This document shows positions 17,831-29,800 of a stretch of 64,000 nt of DNA, piece after piece. The DNA is from Bacteroidales bacterium (GTDB lineage Bacteria; Bacteroidota; Bacteroidia; Bacteroidales; JAADJA01), in NCBI GenBank assembly GCA_020052415.1, contig JAGVPB010000040.1:1-64000 (forward strand). The letters run 5' to 3'. Every line of letters begins with the position of its first letter. Position 1 is the first letter of the stretch. A program made the translations under genes and the position numbers. Below the pieces are notes generated by a model. That model saw only the letters and a program-made list of their open reading frames with translations. It was not told the origin of the DNA and made no database searches.

Positions 17831-18952
17831 ATGAACCAGCAACTTCAAACTATCCTAGACTTTATTCAGCGATCAGAAACGCTGAGTTCTGAAGAAAAGG
17901 ACATTTTTATAAAGTCCCTGAAAGCCGTTGATAAGGAATTGGAAATAACTGCATTCAAGCTCGACCGTACTGAAAAAGTAAAACGCACCACTTCCATTTT
18001 ACTGGAAGAAACCATCGAAGAACTGGAACTTAAAAGAAAAGCAATTGAAGAAACGAATGCGGCATTAACAAAATCGATTGATGATCTTAAAGCGGCACAG
18101 GCCCAGTTGATTCAATCCGAAAAGATGGCTTCCCTCGGAGAACTTACAGCCGGGATTGCCCATGAAATCCAGAATCCGCTGAACTTTGTAAACAACTTTA
18201 GTGAAGTGAGTAAAGAGCTAATGGATGAAATGAAGCAGGAGTTGGCAGTTGGTACCGAAGCTTCGGTACAGTTAGCAAATGAGATTGCAGATGATATCAA
18301 ACAAAATCTCGAAAAAATAAATCACCATGGTAAACGAGCGGCTGACATCGTAAAAGGCATGCTCCAGCATAGCCGAACCAGCAGCGGCCAAAAGGAGCCC
18401 ATTGACATCAATGTGCTTGCAGATGAATATTTACGTCTGGCTTATCATGGTTTAAGGGCAAAGGACAAAAACTTTAACGTTGATTTTAAAACCGAACTGG
18501 ATGAAACCTTGCCTAAAATTAATGTTATTCCCCAGGACATCGGGCGTGTTTTACTCAATCTGATCAACAATGCTTTTTATACCTGTGCTGAGCGAACCCG
18601 AAGTACAGTTTCCGAAAAGAAAAAGCATTCTTCTGATGAATATAAACCCATTGTGCAATTAACAACTAAGAAATCTGGAGATCAGATAGAAATAAAAGTA
18701 ACAGACAATGGCAATGGCATACCAGCAGATATTCTGGGAAAAGTATTCCAGCCATTTTTTACCACCAAGCCCACCGGGCAAGGAACAGGTCTGGGATTGA
18801 GTCTGAGTTATGATATTGTCAAAGCGCATGGCGGAGAATTGAAGGTAGAAACCCGGCCTCCCGATCAGGCAGGTAAGGAAAGTGTAGAATTGTCTGCAGA
18901 AGCTGCAAGACAGGCGGGAACAACTTTTATTATTCAATTACCCTTATCTTAA
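17831..18952 (+). CDS. Soluble histidine kinase (HK1)
   Basis: A 373-residue cytoplasmic kinase without signal peptide or membrane helix. Residues ~1-90 are a helical, coiled-coil input region. The H-box contains H111 in [14 protein letters not shown], then [19 protein letters not shown], the N-box [12 protein letters not shown]1 DNGNGIP, F/G2 [16 protein letters not shown] and a C-terminal HATPase strand. It begins immediately after the second FIST gene, so the FIST proteins are the natural input. Two in-frame palindromic insertions are visible: an 18-bp perfect palindrome GTACCGAAGCTTCGGTAC at 18252 and a GCTGAGCGAACCCGAAG element at 18588 encoding AERTRS in the loop after the N-box. The same kinase core recurs in the next four genes. 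Confidence 0.92.
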   Translation: MNQQLQTILDFIQRSETLSSEEKDIFIKSLKAVDKELEITAFKLDRTEKVKRTTSILLEETIEELELKRKAIEETNAALTKSIDDLKAAQAQLIQSEKMASLGELTAGIAHEIQNPLNFVNNFSEVSKELMDEMKQELAVGTEASVQLANEIADDIKQNLEKINHHGKRAADIVKGMLQHSRTSSGQKEPIDINVLADEYLRLAYHGLRAKDKNFNVDFKTELDETLPKINVIPQDIGRVLLNLINNAFYTCAERTRSTVSEKKKHSSDEYKPIVQLTTKKSGDQIEIKVTDNGNGIPADILGKVFQPFFTTKPTGQGTGLGLSLSYDIVKAHGGELKVETRPPDQAGKESVELSAEAARQAGTTFIIQLPLS

Positions 18953-18972
18953 TGTTCTAAAAAGAAAGTGAA

Positions 18973-21900
18973 ATGAGAAATGGAAAACAGATAAATCTCA
19001 ATATGAAAATAGAAATGGTTATTAATAATTTTAATAGGTCACTGATTTATAATTTAATGTTGGTCACAACCTTTTTCACATTTTCCCCTTCCATTTTTGG
19101 ACAAGAAAATTTTGTGTTTGAAAATTTCTCAATTCCACAAGGGCTTTCTAATCCAACAATAAATTGTATCTGTGAAGATAAGTACGGTTTTCTTTGGATT
19201 GGGACGAATGATGGTTTGAGCCGATACAACGGATACGAGTTTAAAGTTTATAAAAATAATCCATCGGACAGTACCAGTCTGCCTGGTAATACAATAAATA
19301 CAATATGCGAAGACAATAATGGTAATCTTTGGATTGGTGGCAGTAATGTATTGGCGAAATATGACAGCAAAAACGATAATTTTATCAGCGTAAAATTCGA
19401 TCGAGGAAAAAATTATAATCAACCAATCATTTATAAAATCTTCATTGATGAAAAAAATAGAATCTGGATAGGGACCAATGAATATGGTGTTCATTTGCTT
19501 AATCCGGAGAAAATGAATACAAAAGGAATAAAATTTATATTTAATGATGAGGAACTGCGCAATGCTAATAATTTATCCATCATTGAAACTTCAAATCACG
19601 AAATATTAGCAACTGATTATGGGTCTGGGATATTTTATTATAATGATGGTTCTGATGAATTCCAATTATATGATGATTTGGGTGCAGATAAGTTAAATTA
19701 TTCATTGATACTTCATGAAGATGAATTTAAAAGATTATGGATTGGAGGAGAAAATTCATTAATAATATACAATAGGGATAATAAAAAACTGGAGAAAGTT
19801 GAAATATTTTCAACGCCTTCTGGTCCCTTCTTATCCAGAGGGACAATGAATATTTTAAAGGATAAAGCAGGATTTATTTGGCTGGGAACATTAGACGACG
19901 GATTATACAGATATAATCCCGTTGATAATAAATTCTTTCATTTTACAGGAAGCAGCAATAGTAAAAACAGCATTAAATCCGCAGCAATACTTTCATTATT
20001 TCAGGATAGTTTCGGAAACATTTGGATAGGAACCAGACTGGATGGATTATATAAAGTTGATCCCAACAAACAGCCAATGAATATTCTTCAGATTCCTGAA
20101 AACTTTAAAACAAATTCTTCGGTAGATAAAATAACTGCGATCACTAAAAGTGAAAAAAGTAATGTAGTAGCGATAGGAACAGCGGGACTGGGAGTGTTTT
20201 GGGAAAACGTTGAAACAGGTCAATATAAAAATTATAGATTCACAGAAAATTTAACTGGTATTTCAAGCGATAATATTTTCTCTTTAACCATTGATGCAGA
20301 GAATAATCTTTGGGTTGGAAGTAATGCCGGATTAGATAAAGTAAGTACAGTTACCGGGAATGTTATAAAGTATCTTGGCGATCAAATCCCGCTTTACAAT
20401 GGCTTTTCTATTAATGATTTAAAATTTGACAAGGCAGGAAGATTATTTATTGCACGCAGGGGTGGAGTAGATATCTTATATCCAAATCAAAATATTATTA
20501 AGAAAATACCCTCTGTAACTAATCGAGAGTTAAAGCCTGAATTACAAACAAATATAATAAATCTAATAAATTCTTCTCAGCCAATTGCATCAATACTTAA
20601 AGTAGGCGAACAAAAATTATTAGAAAGTGAATTTGAAATATCTGACAGTTCCAAAGTTTTGATTGTTGGGGTCGGTGAAGGACAATATGATTTAGATAGA
20701 TTGTTTGATTTTGGTTGGCTTGAAGATGTTGATGAGAATATAATCTGGGGTATGCAAAATTTTGGTAATTCATTTCATTTCCAGGGCGGGATGAAGAATA
20801 GAATAATGACTCAAACATTACTATTAAAGAAAGGCAAATATAAACTGAAGTTCCAATCTGATGTCGGGCATTCTTATGGAAATTTTAATGTTCTGGCTCC
20901 TAAGGATTCCGCATTATGGGGAATTCAGGTTATCAGGATTAATGATAACCAGTTTAGGGACTTTTCAAAAAGAATTGATGAAGAAAAAAAAGCCAGTAAT
21001 TATATGTTATTGGAGATTGCTACCTCAGTAAGTATTAGTAAGTCGTATGAAAATATTTTATGGATTGGAACATTAAACCAGGGTCTTTTTAAATACAATT
21101 TAAATACCGGTGAATTTAGACAGTATAATAAAAATGCAGAAGCAGTATCTGACATTGTAACCAGTTACGATGTGTACTATGTGTTTGAGGATAGTAAGGG
21201 TATTGTTTGGTTTTCTACTCCAAATGGTTTGGGAAAATTAGATCCGAAAACAGAGAAGATAAAATTTTTTACCGAGGACGATGGTCTTCCTACAAATTTA
21301 GTTGGGGCTATTCAAGAGGACATTTATGGCAATTTATGGATTAGCAGTGCAGCAGGTTTAACAACACTAGTTCGAAATGAAACCGATGAAAAAGAAACAT
21401 TTATAAATATTGATATTAAGGATGGATTACAGGGTTACTCATTTTCACTGGCATCATGGAAAGCTAATAATGGAGAATTATTTTTCGGCGGAGACAATGG
21501 AGTAAATTATTTTATTCCCGGAAGAACAAATCAAACAAAACCTAAAATTGTACTTACCGATTTAAAAATTTCCGATGTGTCCGTCTATGACGATATTACA
21601 ACCACACCGTTAAAAAAAGATTTAAATGATACAGATGAATTAACATTAGACTATTCACAAAATGACATATCTTTTCAATTTGCACCCATCCATTACTCAA
21701 GACCGGAGAGAAATTTAATTGCCTACAAATTGGAAGGATTTAATAAAGATTGGGTTTATAGTAAACTTCATTTTGCTTCATTTACAAATCTTGATCCCGG
21801 CGAATACACCTTTAGATTAAAAGCAGCAAACGGCGATGGAATTTGGAGTGATAAGGAAAAAGTAATACATATCGAGATACTTCCCCCTTTCTGGCGAACA

Positions 21901-22860
21901 ACGTTTGCATATATCTGGTACGGAATCTTTTTCGTACTAATAATTTTTGGCATTGATCGCATTCAACGTAGACGTGTTGTAAAAAAGGAAAGAGCGCTGG
22001 CTAAAGACAAAGAACTGGTTCAGGCTAAGGAAATTGAAAAAGCATATCTTGAACTTGGTAAAGCCCACGAAACACTCAAATCCACCCAATCCCAGCTCAT
22101 CCAATCCGAAAAAATGGCTTCGCTGGGTGAACTCACCGCAGGCATTGCCCATGAAATTCAAAATCCGTTGAACTTCGTTAATAATTTTTCGGAAGTGAAT
22201 TCTGAGTTAATTGATGAATTGAGCGAAGAAGTTGACAAAGGAAATCTGGAAGAAGTAAAAGCAATTGCCAAAGATATCAAAGACAACGAACAAAAAATTA
22301 ACCACCACGGCAAACGCGCTGATGCCATTGTGAAAGGAATGTTGCAACATTCGCGAATCAGCTCAGGACAAAAAGAACTCACCGATATCAATGCCCTTGC
22401 CGAAGAATACCTGCGCCTGTCTTATCATGGATTAAGAGCAAAAGACAAATCATTTAATGCCGATTTTAAAACGGAGTTGGATGAAAATCTTCCTAAATTA
22501 AATGTCATCCCGCAGGATATTGGCCGGGTTTTGCTGAATTTGATTAACAATGCATTTTATGCTGTTTCAGCACGTTCCAGCCAAAATGAAGACGGATACA
22601 AACCTTTGGTTATCGTAAGCACAAAAAACCTGGATTATAAAATCGAAATAAGGGTGAAGGATAATGGCAATGGAATTCCCTACGAAATCAGGGAGAAGAT
22701 TTTCCAGCCCTTTTTCACCACAAAACCCACCGGCCAGGGAACCGGCCTGGGATTGAGTATGAGCTACGATATTATTACCAAGGGGCATGGGGGCGAGTTG
22801 AACGTGAACAGTCATGAAAATGAGGGTGCAGAATTTATTATACGATTACCTGTCAGTTAA
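18973..22860 (+). CDS. Two-component-regulator-propeller sensor histidine kinase (HK2)
   Basis: A 1295-residue membrane sensor kinase. An N-terminal signal sequence ends near FGQ; ATG at 19003 is an alternative start. A periplasmic double propeller carries many Reg_prop repeats (GFLWIGTNDGLSRYNG, GNLWIGG, RIWIGTNEYG). It is interrupted at about residues 535-690 by an extra domain (PIASILKVGEQKL ... DVGHSYGNFNVLAPKDSALWG split here) that is shared with HK3 only. Next come a Y_Y_Y domain (LDYSQNDISFQFAPIHY ... YKLEGFNKDW), one membrane helix (WYGIFFVLIIFGIDRI), a coiled coil and the kinase core with H1060 ([11 protein letters not shown]), the N-box [16 protein letters not shown] and [13 protein letters not shown]. 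There is no receiver or AraC domain, so it must signal to a separate receiver such as those at the operon end. Confidence 0.92.
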   Translation: MRNGKQINLNMKIEMVINNFNRSLIYNLMLVTTFFTFSPSIFGQENFVFENFSIPQGLSNPTINCICEDKYGFLWIGTNDGLSRYNGYEFKVYKNNPSDSTSLPGNTINTICEDNNGNLWIGGSNVLAKYDSKNDNFISVKFDRGKNYNQPIIYKIFIDEKNRIWIGTNEYGVHLLNPEKMNTKGIKFIFNDEELRNANNLSIIETSNHEILATDYGSGIFYYNDGSDEFQLYDDLGADKLNYSLILHEDEFKRLWIGGENSLIIYNRDNKKLEKVEIFSTPSGPFLSRGTMNILKDKAGFIWLGTLDDGLYRYNPVDNKFFHFTGSSNSKNSIKSAAILSLFQDSFGNIWIGTRLDGLYKVDPNKQPMNILQIPENFKTNSSVDKITAITKSEKSNVVAIGTAGLGVFWENVETGQYKNYRFTENLTGISSDNIFSLTIDAENNLWVGSNAGLDKVSTVTGNVIKYLGDQIPLYNGFSINDLKFDKAGRLFIARRGGVDILYPNQNIIKKIPSVTNRELKPELQTNIINLINSSQPIASILKVGEQKLLESEFEISDSSKVLIVGVGEGQYDLDRLFDFGWLEDVDENIIWGMQNFGNSFHFQGGMKNRIMTQTLLLKKGKYKLKFQSDVGHSYGNFNVLAPKDSALWGIQVIRINDNQFRDFSKRIDEEKKASNYMLLEIATSVSISKSYENILWIGTLNQGLFKYNLNTGEFRQYNKNAEAVSDIVTSYDVYYVFEDSKGIVWFSTPNGLGKLDPKTEKIKFFTEDDGLPTNLVGAIQEDIYGNLWISSAAGLTTLVRNETDEKETFINIDIKDGLQGYSFSLASWKANNGELFFGGDNGVNYFIPGRTNQTKPKIVLTDLKISDVSVYDDITTTPLKKDLNDTDELTLDYSQNDISFQFAPIHYSRPERNLIAYKLEGFNKDWVYSKLHFASFTNLDPGEYTFRLKAANGDGIWSDKEKVIHIEILPPFWRTTFAYIWYGIFFVLIIFGIDRIQRRRVVKKERALAKDKELVQAKEIEKAYLELGKAHETLKSTQSQLIQSEKMASLGELTAGIAHEIQNPLNFVNNFSEVNSELIDELSEEVDKGNLEEVKAIAKDIKDNEQKINHHGKRADAIVKGMLQHSRISSGQKELTDINALAEEYLRLSYHGLRAKDKSFNADFKTELDENLPKLNVIPQDIGRVLLNLINNAFYAVSARSSQNEDGYKPLVIVSTKNLDYKIEIRVKDNGNGIPYEIREKIFQPFFTTKPTGQGTGLGLSMSYDIITKGHGGELNVNSHENEGAEFIIRLPVS

Positions 22861-22900
22861 TAGAACAATAGAAATTTTAAAACAATTAAAAAGGATTTCA

Positions 22901-25900
22901 ATGTCAGTAAATAAATTTTTATCGCTATTGTTGATCAGCATAGTTTGCTGTGTATTATTCTGCGTGAGTATTGCATCTGACGGTTATGGACAGCGTAATT
23001 ACCTTTTCGAGAATATCTCTGCTGCTGAAGGTCTGTCGAACCTCGAAGTACATGCAATCTTTCAGGATAAAAACGGATTTCTTTGGATCTCAACAGCTAA
23101 CGGGCTTAACAGGTACGACGGTGTAAATATGGTTGTTTTTAAAAATGATCCGGGCGATATAACTTCGCTACCCAATAATAATTGCTATGCCATAACAGAA
23201 GATTCAGAAGGATTTCTATGGATTGGCGTATCAGGGAATGCCATTGCAAAATACAATCCTGTGAATGAAAAATTTTCGAAATATCCTATTGAGGCGGGAA
23301 ATGTCATTATGACTTCTACTTTTTTTACTGCTATCACCGACCAGCATAGAGATGTATGGTTCGGCTCTTCCAATCACGGGATACAAAAGTTTAACAGGTC
23401 GGAAAACAAATTTGAAAAGATAGACCTGGATTCAACGAATAGCAGTACTCAGTGGGGCGAAATCCTTGGCCTTACACAATTAAGGAATGGTAGCATCATA
23501 GCTGCCGATTATGGAAACGGGATCAAAATATATAATGAAAAGCTAAATTCCTTTCAACCCTTTTACCTGAAAGAAAATTACTGCCCGGTTTCAATTATTG
23601 CTATTTATGAAGACCCGGCAGGCCATATTTGGTTGGGAGGTCTCAGTAAAATCATTAAATATTCTCCTTCTAATGATTCCATTGAAGATTACAATATTGC
23701 CGGCTTGTTTAAAACTCCAACAACATATGATAATACATTGGGAATCGTGGAAGATAAAGAAGGGTATATCTGGGCCGGAGTTTATTCGCAGGGACTCTAC
23801 CGGATTGATCCTGAGAATAAAAATATCCAGCGGTTTGATTACGCTGAAGATTATGGTGAGCTTGATGCAAATCCAATCGTTCAGCAAATCTACAAGGATA
23901 AACACAACGTAATATGGATTGGCACTTTGATGCAGGGTTTGTACAAATTTGATCCGCTGAGAGAACCCTTCACATTCTCAAAAATTAAATCCGACAGGTT
24001 GGTAAATTCGGATGTAAACCGGGTAAATGTAATTGTCGGATCGCCTCATGCAAAGAAAATCTTAGTGGGTTCATCCAATGATGGCTTGTTTGAATATGAC
24101 CTTGAAAGTAAAAAGTCTATCCCGCTGAACATTAGATTTGACCCATTGACCATACCGGACGGGAGAATAAATATAAAGTGCCTGGTTGTTGATAATGAAG
24201 GAAACAAATGGTTTACTTATAACAACCTTGGCCTGCATAAAATTGATAAGAACAATAGCTTAAGTGTTTTTAATTCACCTTTTTTTAAAACGACCACCAC
24301 CTACACGTCCAATACTTTGAAAATTGATTATTCAGGAAATATCTGGATTGCCTCGAGGTATGGTTTTGAAAAATACGATCCGGCAAAAAAGCAATTTACA
24401 ATGTTGCCAACACTAATGAACAAGCAGATGAGCAAAAATTTGAAGGAGCAAATAGATCAAATCCCTCAAACACGCGAACCAATCGCTTCAATTTTAAAGG
24501 CAGGGGAGGCAGTAAGCCTGGAGAAAAAGTTTTCCCTGAGTCACGATCAGAAAGTGCTTATTATTGGCATTGGTGAAGGTCAGATGAGTGGCCAGGGTAT
24601 TGATGATCTTACGGATAGAGGCTCTCTCATGACAGGGGATGGAAAACTCATCTGGGCGATGAATGATTTATCCAAAACATTTAATGACGGCGGCGGATTT
24701 AAAAACCGGATTGCCATAAAGTGTTTGGATTTGACAAAAGGCGATTATAAAATCACGTATGTTACCGATGTCGGTCACTCCTATAGAACATGGAATGTCG
24801 CTCCTCCACCCGACTCCTTGTGGTATGGAATCCAGGTTTTAGACATAAATGAATCAGAATTTAAATATATCAGTGAATTGAGCGAAAAGGAAATCAATTC
24901 CGATAAGTATATGCCATCGGAAATTGGAACCAGCATTGAATTCAGTAAAAAAAATCGCGAAATCGTTTGGCTGGGCACCACAATGAGCAGTTTTTTTAAA
25001 TATGATTTAACTTCCGGGAATTTTAAGCAATATAATCTCGATACAAATAATAAATTTTCCCCCAATAATACCATTGCCTGCATGATGGAAGATATGGAGG
25101 GTGTTGTCTGGATTGCAACCCTCGGTGGTTTATTGCGGTTTGATCCTTCAACTGAAAAAGTTGAAAAAATTGATCAAAGAGAAGGGCTTCCTTCAAACCA
25201 GGTAAACTCTATTATTGAAGATATTGAGGGAAATCTATGGGTCAACACCTCAGGAGGTATGGCCAAATTAAATAAAAATGCACCAAGAGATGAGTGGAAT
25301 GTTATTGGTTTTGATGCAAAGGATGGCCTGCAGGGATCAAATTCCAGTTCTGCAAGCTGGACAGGTAGTGATGGGATTATCGTTGTCGGAGGAAGCGATG
25401 GGATCACTTCGTTTTATCCCGGGAAAATAAATGAAGTAAAACCCGATATTGTTCTGATAGATATTAAAGTTTCGGATGTGTCGTTGAAATCTGATTCGGC
25501 AGTTGTGAAACTTGAAAAAAGCATCATGGAAACCGAAGAACTTCGCTTTTCCTATTTCGAAAATAACTTATCATTTGAGTTTGCTTCAATTCATTTCTCC
25601 AGGCCAGGGAAAAATAAACTTTTATATAAGCTGGATGGTTTCAATGATCGTTGGATAGTTGCGGATAGAAATTTTGCCACTTTCACTAACCTTGCACCCG
25701 GAGAATATAAATTCAGTGTTAAGGGTTCGAGCGGCGATGGGATTTGGAACGACGTGGGAAAGAGCATCCGGATAATAATTTCACCCCCATGGTGGAAAAC
25801 ATGGTGGGCCTATGGCTTTTACGTTTTTCTTTTAGCCGCCGGCATATTCGGTATAGATCGTTTTATGCGCAACCGACTGATTCAAAGAGAAAGAGAACGC

Positions 25901-26809
25901 AGCCGTACCGTTGAACTGGAGCAGGCCAAAAAAATTGAAAAAGCCTATCATAAGCTAAAAGACACCCAAGCCCAGCTCATCCAATCCGAAAAAATGGCCA
26001 GCCTTGGTGAACTCACAGCCGGAATTGCGCATGAAATTCAAAACCCATTGAATTTTGTAAATAATTTTTCTGAGGTTAATACAGAATTACTGGCGGAAAT
26101 GAAAGAGGAGATTGAAAAAGGGAATATGGAAGAAGTAAAAGCCAAAGCAGATGATGTTATCGAAAATGAACAAAAGATCAATCACCATGGCAAACGTGCC
26201 GATGCCATTGTTAAAGGTATGTTGCAGCATAGCCGCAGTAGTAGCGGTGTTAAAGAACTTACAGATATCAATGCATTGGCGGATGAATACCTGCGCCTGT
26301 CGTACCATGGATTAAGAGCCAAAGACAAATCGTTTAATGCTGATTTTAAAACCGATTTTGATCCTGATCTTCCAAAAATCAATGTCATCCCACAGGATAT
26401 TGGCAGGGTTCTGCTCAATCTCATCAACAACGCATTCTATGCGGTTAATGAAAGAAGCAAAAAAGGCGATGCCGATTATAAAGCAATCGTTTCGGTGAGC
26501 ACGAAGCGGGTGGGCTCCCCTTCAGGGACCAGGGGTAGCGCGGATGAATACGTAAAAATCACAGTAGCTGACAACGGCAACGGAATTCCGGATGAAATCA
26601 GGGAGAAGATATTCCAGCCCTTCTTCACCACCAAACCAACAGGTCAGGGAACAGGATTAGGTTTGAGCATGAGTTATGATATTGTTACCAAAGGACATGG
26701 CGGAACACTCACCGTGGAATCCCTGCCTGCCGGGGAGGCTGGAATTGAAGGTGGCGGAACCGAATTCATTGTGACTTTACCATTAATTTCAACAAATCAG
26801 AAATCATGA
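22901..26809 (+). CDS. Two-component-regulator-propeller sensor histidine kinase (HK3)
   Basis: 1302 residues, with the same layout as HK2: signal peptide (MSVNKFLSLLLISIVCCVLF), Reg_prop double propeller (GFLWISTANGLNRYDG, GNLWVNTSGGMAKLN), the inserted domain near residues 525-680 (PIASILKAGEAVSLEKKF ... TDVGHSYRTWNVAPPPDS), Y_Y_Y domain, membrane helix (WAYGFYVFLLAAGIFGIDRF), coiled coil and kinase core with H1044. The start at 22901 is preferred over an upstream ATG that overlaps HK2. The loop before G1 carries an in-frame palindromic insertion near 26512-26540 (encoding VGSPSGTRGS), and the C-terminus another (LPAGEAGIEGG). Its last four bases overlap the next gene (ATGA). A 67-bp tract (26223-26289) is identical to HK4. 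Confidence 0.92.
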   Translation: MSVNKFLSLLLISIVCCVLFCVSIASDGYGQRNYLFENISAAEGLSNLEVHAIFQDKNGFLWISTANGLNRYDGVNMVVFKNDPGDITSLPNNNCYAITEDSEGFLWIGVSGNAIAKYNPVNEKFSKYPIEAGNVIMTSTFFTAITDQHRDVWFGSSNHGIQKFNRSENKFEKIDLDSTNSSTQWGEILGLTQLRNGSIIAADYGNGIKIYNEKLNSFQPFYLKENYCPVSIIAIYEDPAGHIWLGGLSKIIKYSPSNDSIEDYNIAGLFKTPTTYDNTLGIVEDKEGYIWAGVYSQGLYRIDPENKNIQRFDYAEDYGELDANPIVQQIYKDKHNVIWIGTLMQGLYKFDPLREPFTFSKIKSDRLVNSDVNRVNVIVGSPHAKKILVGSSNDGLFEYDLESKKSIPLNIRFDPLTIPDGRINIKCLVVDNEGNKWFTYNNLGLHKIDKNNSLSVFNSPFFKTTTTYTSNTLKIDYSGNIWIASRYGFEKYDPAKKQFTMLPTLMNKQMSKNLKEQIDQIPQTREPIASILKAGEAVSLEKKFSLSHDQKVLIIGIGEGQMSGQGIDDLTDRGSLMTGDGKLIWAMNDLSKTFNDGGGFKNRIAIKCLDLTKGDYKITYVTDVGHSYRTWNVAPPPDSLWYGIQVLDINESEFKYISELSEKEINSDKYMPSEIGTSIEFSKKNREIVWLGTTMSSFFKYDLTSGNFKQYNLDTNNKFSPNNTIACMMEDMEGVVWIATLGGLLRFDPSTEKVEKIDQREGLPSNQVNSIIEDIEGNLWVNTSGGMAKLNKNAPRDEWNVIGFDAKDGLQGSNSSSASWTGSDGIIVVGGSDGITSFYPGKINEVKPDIVLIDIKVSDVSLKSDSAVVKLEKSIMETEELRFSYFENNLSFEFASIHFSRPGKNKLLYKLDGFNDRWIVADRNFATFTNLAPGEYKFSVKGSSGDGIWNDVGKSIRIIISPPWWKTWWAYGFYVFLLAAGIFGIDRFMRNRLIQRERERSRTVELEQAKKIEKAYHKLKDTQAQLIQSEKMASLGELTAGIAHEIQNPLNFVNNFSEVNTELLAEMKEEIEKGNMEEVKAKADDVIENEQKINHHGKRADAIVKGMLQHSRSSSGVKELTDINALADEYLRLSYHGLRAKDKSFNADFKTDFDPDLPKINVIPQDIGRVLLNLINNAFYAVNERSKKGDADYKAIVSVSTKRVGSPSGTRGSADEYVKITVADNGNGIPDEIREKIFQPFFTTKPTGQGTGLGLSMSYDIVTKGHGGTLTVESLPAGEAGIEGGGTEFIVTLPLISTNQKS

Positions 26810-29800
26810 GACTTTTCACGATATTCATATTAACCTTGATTTTTATCTCATTTTGTTTTCCTGTGAAGGCACAACTTGATGCGGATAAACTCATGCAGTT
26901 TGATGAATTGAAAGGAACACCGATACGTGATATACAGCCCGATAGCGAGGGAAATATCTGGATCGCTACTCCAAGTGGGCTGATCAAATTCGACGGCTAC
27001 AAGTACACCCGTTTTCATCCCGATATATCCGATTCTACCACCATGGGAGAATTGCTTATCTACGCGCTATACCCCGATCAGCAGGGGTATCTCTGGATCG
27101 GAGCTCAGGAGGCAGTTTACAGGTATAATCCCGAATACAGGTCATTTACCCGGTTTCCTTTCCAGGATCTCACCGGAGTTAAAGCCGGCAATACATCCAA
27201 TATCACCGATATTGCGGATAATAATCGTGGTCGCATCTATTTTAGCGCTTATATTTTGTTTGGAGGAGAAGGCATACATGGTCTTTTTTATTACGATGAG
27301 AAAAAGAAAGCAATGATTCCTTATGAATTGCCCGAAGGGATTAACATTACAAGTGTTTATTACATGACCCCTGACCCTTTTGGCAATATCTGGATGGTTA
27401 CCGATGTGGGATTTTTTAAGATGGATCCCCTGAATCAACTCCATGAAATCATTCCCTGTCCGGATAATAATTGCCTTGAACCCAATGAAGGCATTATGAA
27501 CATGGCATCCGATTCAACAGGAAAACTCTGGTTGGTTTCAACGCATAACAATTTCTACACTTATGAGCCGGCGACAAACGAACTCAGGAGAAAAAAAATG
27601 GACTTGCCATTGGCGGGGGATATTTTTAATTTGTATGCGGATATACTGATTGATGAAAAGCAGGACATCTGGTTAACCTCCACTCAGGGACTGGTCCGTT
27701 ACAACCTCAAAAAATCAGTGTATGAAGTTTTCGATCCCGCTTCCACCGACAGGCTGTTGCGCGACCAGGCCAATTCGCTGGCCTTTGATGACTTCGGCAA
27801 CCTGTGGATCGGCACCGAATCGGTGGGATTGCTCAAATACAATCCCCGATCGCTTTTGGGTTCTTTTGTGTGGGATGACAATGATCCGAAAAGCATCACC
27901 TCGGGCTGGGTGAAAAAAATGATAGAGGACGACAACGGCGACATTTGGGTAGCAACATCAGCACCGCAACATGCAGGGATCAGCAGGTTGGATCTTAAAA
28001 CTAAAAAAGTGTACCCGACACCTTATACCGATATTTCCACCAGTTTCAACTGGGATAATGTGTACGCAGCCATGTCGAAAGGGAAAATGTTGATCAGCGC
28101 CTTTTTCAGTGGCTATCATATTTTAGATTACAGGGATATGTCGGTAAAAGACACCACTTTGTCTGGCTTACATGATTCGCTTTATCTGGCAAATATCATT
28201 CGGGACAGCAGGAGTAATATTTGGTTTTGTACTTATTCAGGGCTTTTTAAACAATCACCGGATTCTGATAAAAAAATCCACCTCGATTTGACAACGATTC
28301 CCGGAACAAATGCCACCTCCGATAACGTGACAAATCTTTTTGAAAGCCCCGGATACGGACTTTGGATTATGACTGACAACGGCCTTTTCCTGTATGATTA
28401 CGATTCAGGAGAGATCAGCAGGCATGGCGGCGACCGGGAAAGTGGGCAGGTTTTTCCTTCGCAGGACATCAATTCATTTTACCAGGGACCGGATGGGATC
28501 TGCTGGGTCGGAACCTGGCAGGGCGGCCTTTGCCGTTATAACCCGAAAACCGGTGAAATTAAAACCTACACGACCAACGAAGGACTTCCATCCATGAGCA
28601 TTCAGGGAATCCTGGGCGATGAAAAGCACCAGGCGCTCTGGATCAGCACCTTTGCCGGCATCAGTCGCTTTTCGATCGAAGAAGAGCAGTTCAACAATTT
28701 TTCACTGAAAGACGGGATACAGGGTTTATTGTATGCCGATGGTCAGTCTTTGAAAACATCCATAGGCTACTTCCTGTTTGGGGGCAATAACGGGGTCACG
28801 TATTTCAATCCGGATGATATTGCAGAAAATACAATGCCGCCAATCACATCCATCACGGATTTCAAAGTGGATGATCATGCTTATTCAATCCATCCGGGGG
28901 AAGCGAATGAAAATAGCCCGTTCGATCTCTCATATTCGCAAAACAACATTTCCATCGAATACACCGGAGTTCAGTATGATGATCCCGTAAAAAACAAATT
29001 TGCCTTTATGCTTGAAAACTACGACAAATCCTGGCGGGAAGTGGGCAATCAACGGTCGGCTTATTATTACAACCTGCCCCCCGGAAGTTATACGTTTAAA
29101 GTGAAGACGGCGAACAGCCACGGAGTCTGGAATAAAGAGCCAGTAACTTTAAGTTTCACGATCAATCCTCCCTGGTGGAGAACCTGGTGGGCATATATTA
29201 TTTATGGCATCGTATTAATTGCAACGATAATGATTTTCGACCGTTTCCGCAAACGACGATTGCTGGAAAAAGAGCGCCAACTGGCAAAAGAAAAAGAACT
29301 GGCCCAGGCCAAAGAAATTGAAAAAGCCTATGTTGAACTGAAGAACACCCAAAAGCAACTTATTCAGTCAGAGAAAATGGCCTCGCTGGGAGAGCTCACT
29401 GCTGGAATTGCCCATGAGATTCAGAACCCGTTGAATTTTATCAATAATTTCTCGGAGGTCAATTCAGAATTGATTGCCGAGTTGAATGAAGAAATCGAAA
29501 AGGGTGATATGGCTGAGGTTAAAGCTATTGCCAATGACATAGCACAAAATGAGCAAAAAATCAGTCATCATGGGAAACGGGCCGACAGCATTGTGAAAGG
29601 GATGCTGCAGCATAGCCGCAGTAGTAGCGGTGTTAAAGAACTTACAGATATCAATGCATTGGCGGATGAATATCTGCGTCTGGCTTATCATGGGTTGAGG
29701 GCCAAGGACAAATCTTTCAATGCAACCATGAAAACAGACTTCGATGAAACCATCGGAAAAATCAATGTCATTCCGCAGGATATCGGCAGGGTCATTCTCA

